Below, in pieces: positions 11,865 to 12,862 of a stretch of 12,862 bases of DNA; within the stretch, counting starts at the first letter, position 1, and the number at the start of each line of letters is the position of its first letter. The notes beneath the pieces were generated by a model that ran no database searches, was not told where the DNA came from, and saw only the letters and a program-made list of their open reading frames with translations. Location of the stretch: assembly GCA_023388015.1 (NCBI GenBank), contig JAEWHB010000010.1, positions 1-12,862 of the forward strand. The letters run 5' to 3'. The DNA comes from Bacteroidota bacterium (GTDB lineage: Bacteria; Bacteroidota; Bacteroidia; Flavobacteriales; Weeksellaceae). Position numbers and translations under genes: made by a program.

Positions 11865-12857
11865 TTAATCCAGAATTTCCATATCGAAATACAAAGTAGC
11901 ATTCGGGGGAATTACTCCTCCGGCTCCTTGCGGACCATAACCCAATTCAGGCGGAATGATCAAAAATACTTTGGATCCCTTTTTAAACATCGTCAGGGCT
12001 TCCATCCAACCTTGAATCAAACCTGTTACGCCAACTTCTGCCGACAAAGGTTGATTTCTATCGTGTGATGAATCCAAAACTTCTCCGTCATTTAAACGAA
12101 GTGTGTAATGAACTTTCACTTCTTCACCATGCGCCGGAACAGCCCCAGTTCCTTCTTTCTCCACAAAATACATCAAACCGGATTCGGTTTTGGAAGCTTT
12201 GGCTGTCAAATCTTTTTGGCGTTGAACTTCCAATTCAAATTTAGCACGGGCTTCTTTCTTTTTTTCTTCTACATTGAGTTTTGCTTGTTCAAAAGCTTTT
12301 CCGCCGTCGTAATTTTTATACTTATCACCTTTCTTGATGATGTGAACATGATTGATCATTACATCATCCACCGGACGATCCTGCGCTCCTTTTTTCACAT
12401 TCGCAATGCTGTCAATTACATCCAGTCCGTCGATAACTTGTCCAAAAATGGTGTGTCGACCATCTAGCCAAGGCGTTGGAACTTCGGTAATGAAAAACTG
12501 GCTTCCGTTTGTGCCGGGTCCGGCATTCGCCATAGAAAGAATTCCTTTTTTATCGTGTTTTCTATCGGAATAAAATTCATCTTCGAAGTTATAACCCGGT
12601 CCACCGGTTCCTTTTCCGTCGGGATCACCACCTTGAATCATGAAATCTTTGATCACGCGGTGAAATACAATTCCGTCGTAATAAGGCGTCCCCAAAGGTT
12701 TTGCTTTGTTTTCTTTTGTTCCTTCGGCAAGTCCCACAAAGTTGGCCACCGTCAGCGGAGCGTCTTCTTCAAATAATTCGATGGTCATATTTCCCATATT
12801 GGTTTCCATCTGGGCATATAAGCCGTCTTTCAAATTGTTGTAATCTTCTTTGCTCAT
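11865..12857 (-). CDS. Cyclophilin-FKBP fusion peptidyl-prolyl isomerase
   Basis: This 330-residue protein joins two unrelated prolyl isomerase folds. The N-terminal cyclophilin (about 12-177) keeps the active-site residues: FHRVIKDFMIQ (Arg67, Phe72, Met73, Gln75), SMANAGPGTNGSQFF (Phe121/122), Trp130 and His135 in LDGRHTIFG. A charged helical linker (about 178-222) leads to an FKBP domain (about 225-330) with Tyr251, Asp262, Ile281 and Trp284 in GLIQGW, IPPELGYG (Tyr307) and Phe324. Both domains look catalytically competent. No signal peptide is seen, so it is probably cytoplasmic. The ATG lies five bases from the right edge and the frame is still open there, so a longer N-terminus cannot be excluded; no upstream promoter is visible. 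It is followed by its own terminator. Confidence 0.95.
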   Translation of the reverse strand: MSKEDYNNLKDGLYAQMETNMGNMTIELFEEDAPLTVANFVGLAEGTKENKAKPLGTPYYDGIVFHRVIKDFMIQGGDPDGKGTGGPGYNFEDEFYSDRKHDKKGILSMANAGPGTNGSQFFITEVPTPWLDGRHTIFGQVIDGLDVIDSIANVKKGAQDRPVDDVMINHVHIIKKGDKYKNYDGGKAFEQAKLNVEEKKKEARAKFELEVQRQKDLTAKASKTESGLMYFVEKEGTGAVPAHGEEVKVHYTLRLNDGEVLDSSHDRNQPLSAEVGVTGLIQGWMEALTMFKKGSKVFLIIPPELGYGPQGAGGVIPPNATLYFDMEILD

Positions 12858-12862
12858 TGAAT

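Noticed and set aside
1..12862. Search for a new multi-gene system (defence, secretion, biosynthetic cluster, mobile element, CRISPR).
   Set aside because: Every sizeable frame is explained by a known housekeeping or common Bacteroidota family; there are no transposase, integrase, repeat-array or toxin-antitoxin signatures, and no region stands out in composition by eye.

Overview
The window is a chromosomal stretch of a Bacteroidota bacterium, most likely class Flavobacteriia and perhaps a Chryseobacterium/Weeksellaceae-type genome (inference; the species cannot be read from the sequence). The reasons are: AT-rich DNA; several starts preceded by the Bacteroidota sigma-factor -7 element TAnnTTTG instead of a Shine-Dalgarno sequence; and lineage-typical proteins, namely a 304-residue NusB, a DUF1573 lipoprotein next to yajC, a DUF3276/PUR protein, a long aromatic amino acid hydroxylase, and a COG1579 protein lacking its zinc cysteines.

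Layout. Positions 1-1381 (-) hold an aromatic amino acid hydroxylase cut by the left edge. Positions 1516-3767 (-) hold a two-gene sensor kinase/response regulator operon (RprX/RprY-like) with its own promoter and a terminator at 1462-1490. Next comes coaE (3827-4423, -). The operon nusB - DUF1573 lipoprotein - yajC (6363 down to 4525, -) follows and closes with a strong terminator at 4483-4508. A compact divergent promoter region (6444-6475) separates nusB from an ABC exporter (6478-8244, +). Then on the + strand come a DUF3276 PUR-type nucleic-acid-binding protein (8359-8754) and rluF (8901-9782), each followed by an almost identical terminator hairpin. Converging on rluF is a two-gene minus-strand operon, a Nif3-family protein (start 11782) then a COG1579 coiled-coil protein (end 9902). 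At the right edge a cyclophilin-FKBP fusion (11865-12857, -) ends in its own terminator. No gap between genes exceeds about 150 bases.

Most genes are housekeeping: CoA synthesis (CoaE), rRNA transcription and modification (NusB, RluF), protein export (YajC), protein folding (the PPIase fusion) and aromatic amino acid catabolism. The two-component pair and the exporter are the environment-facing parts. I saw no mobile element, CRISPR array, tRNA, rRNA, phage gene or defence system, and no sign of horizontal transfer.

I found no undescribed multi-gene system. The points worth a second look are modest: probable leaderless transcripts (rluF, nif3 and the GTG-started exporter), which also correct two gene starts; a near-palindromic pair of back-to-back promoters; a duplicated terminator bracketing rluF; and lost metal ligands in the COG1579 and Nif3 proteins.
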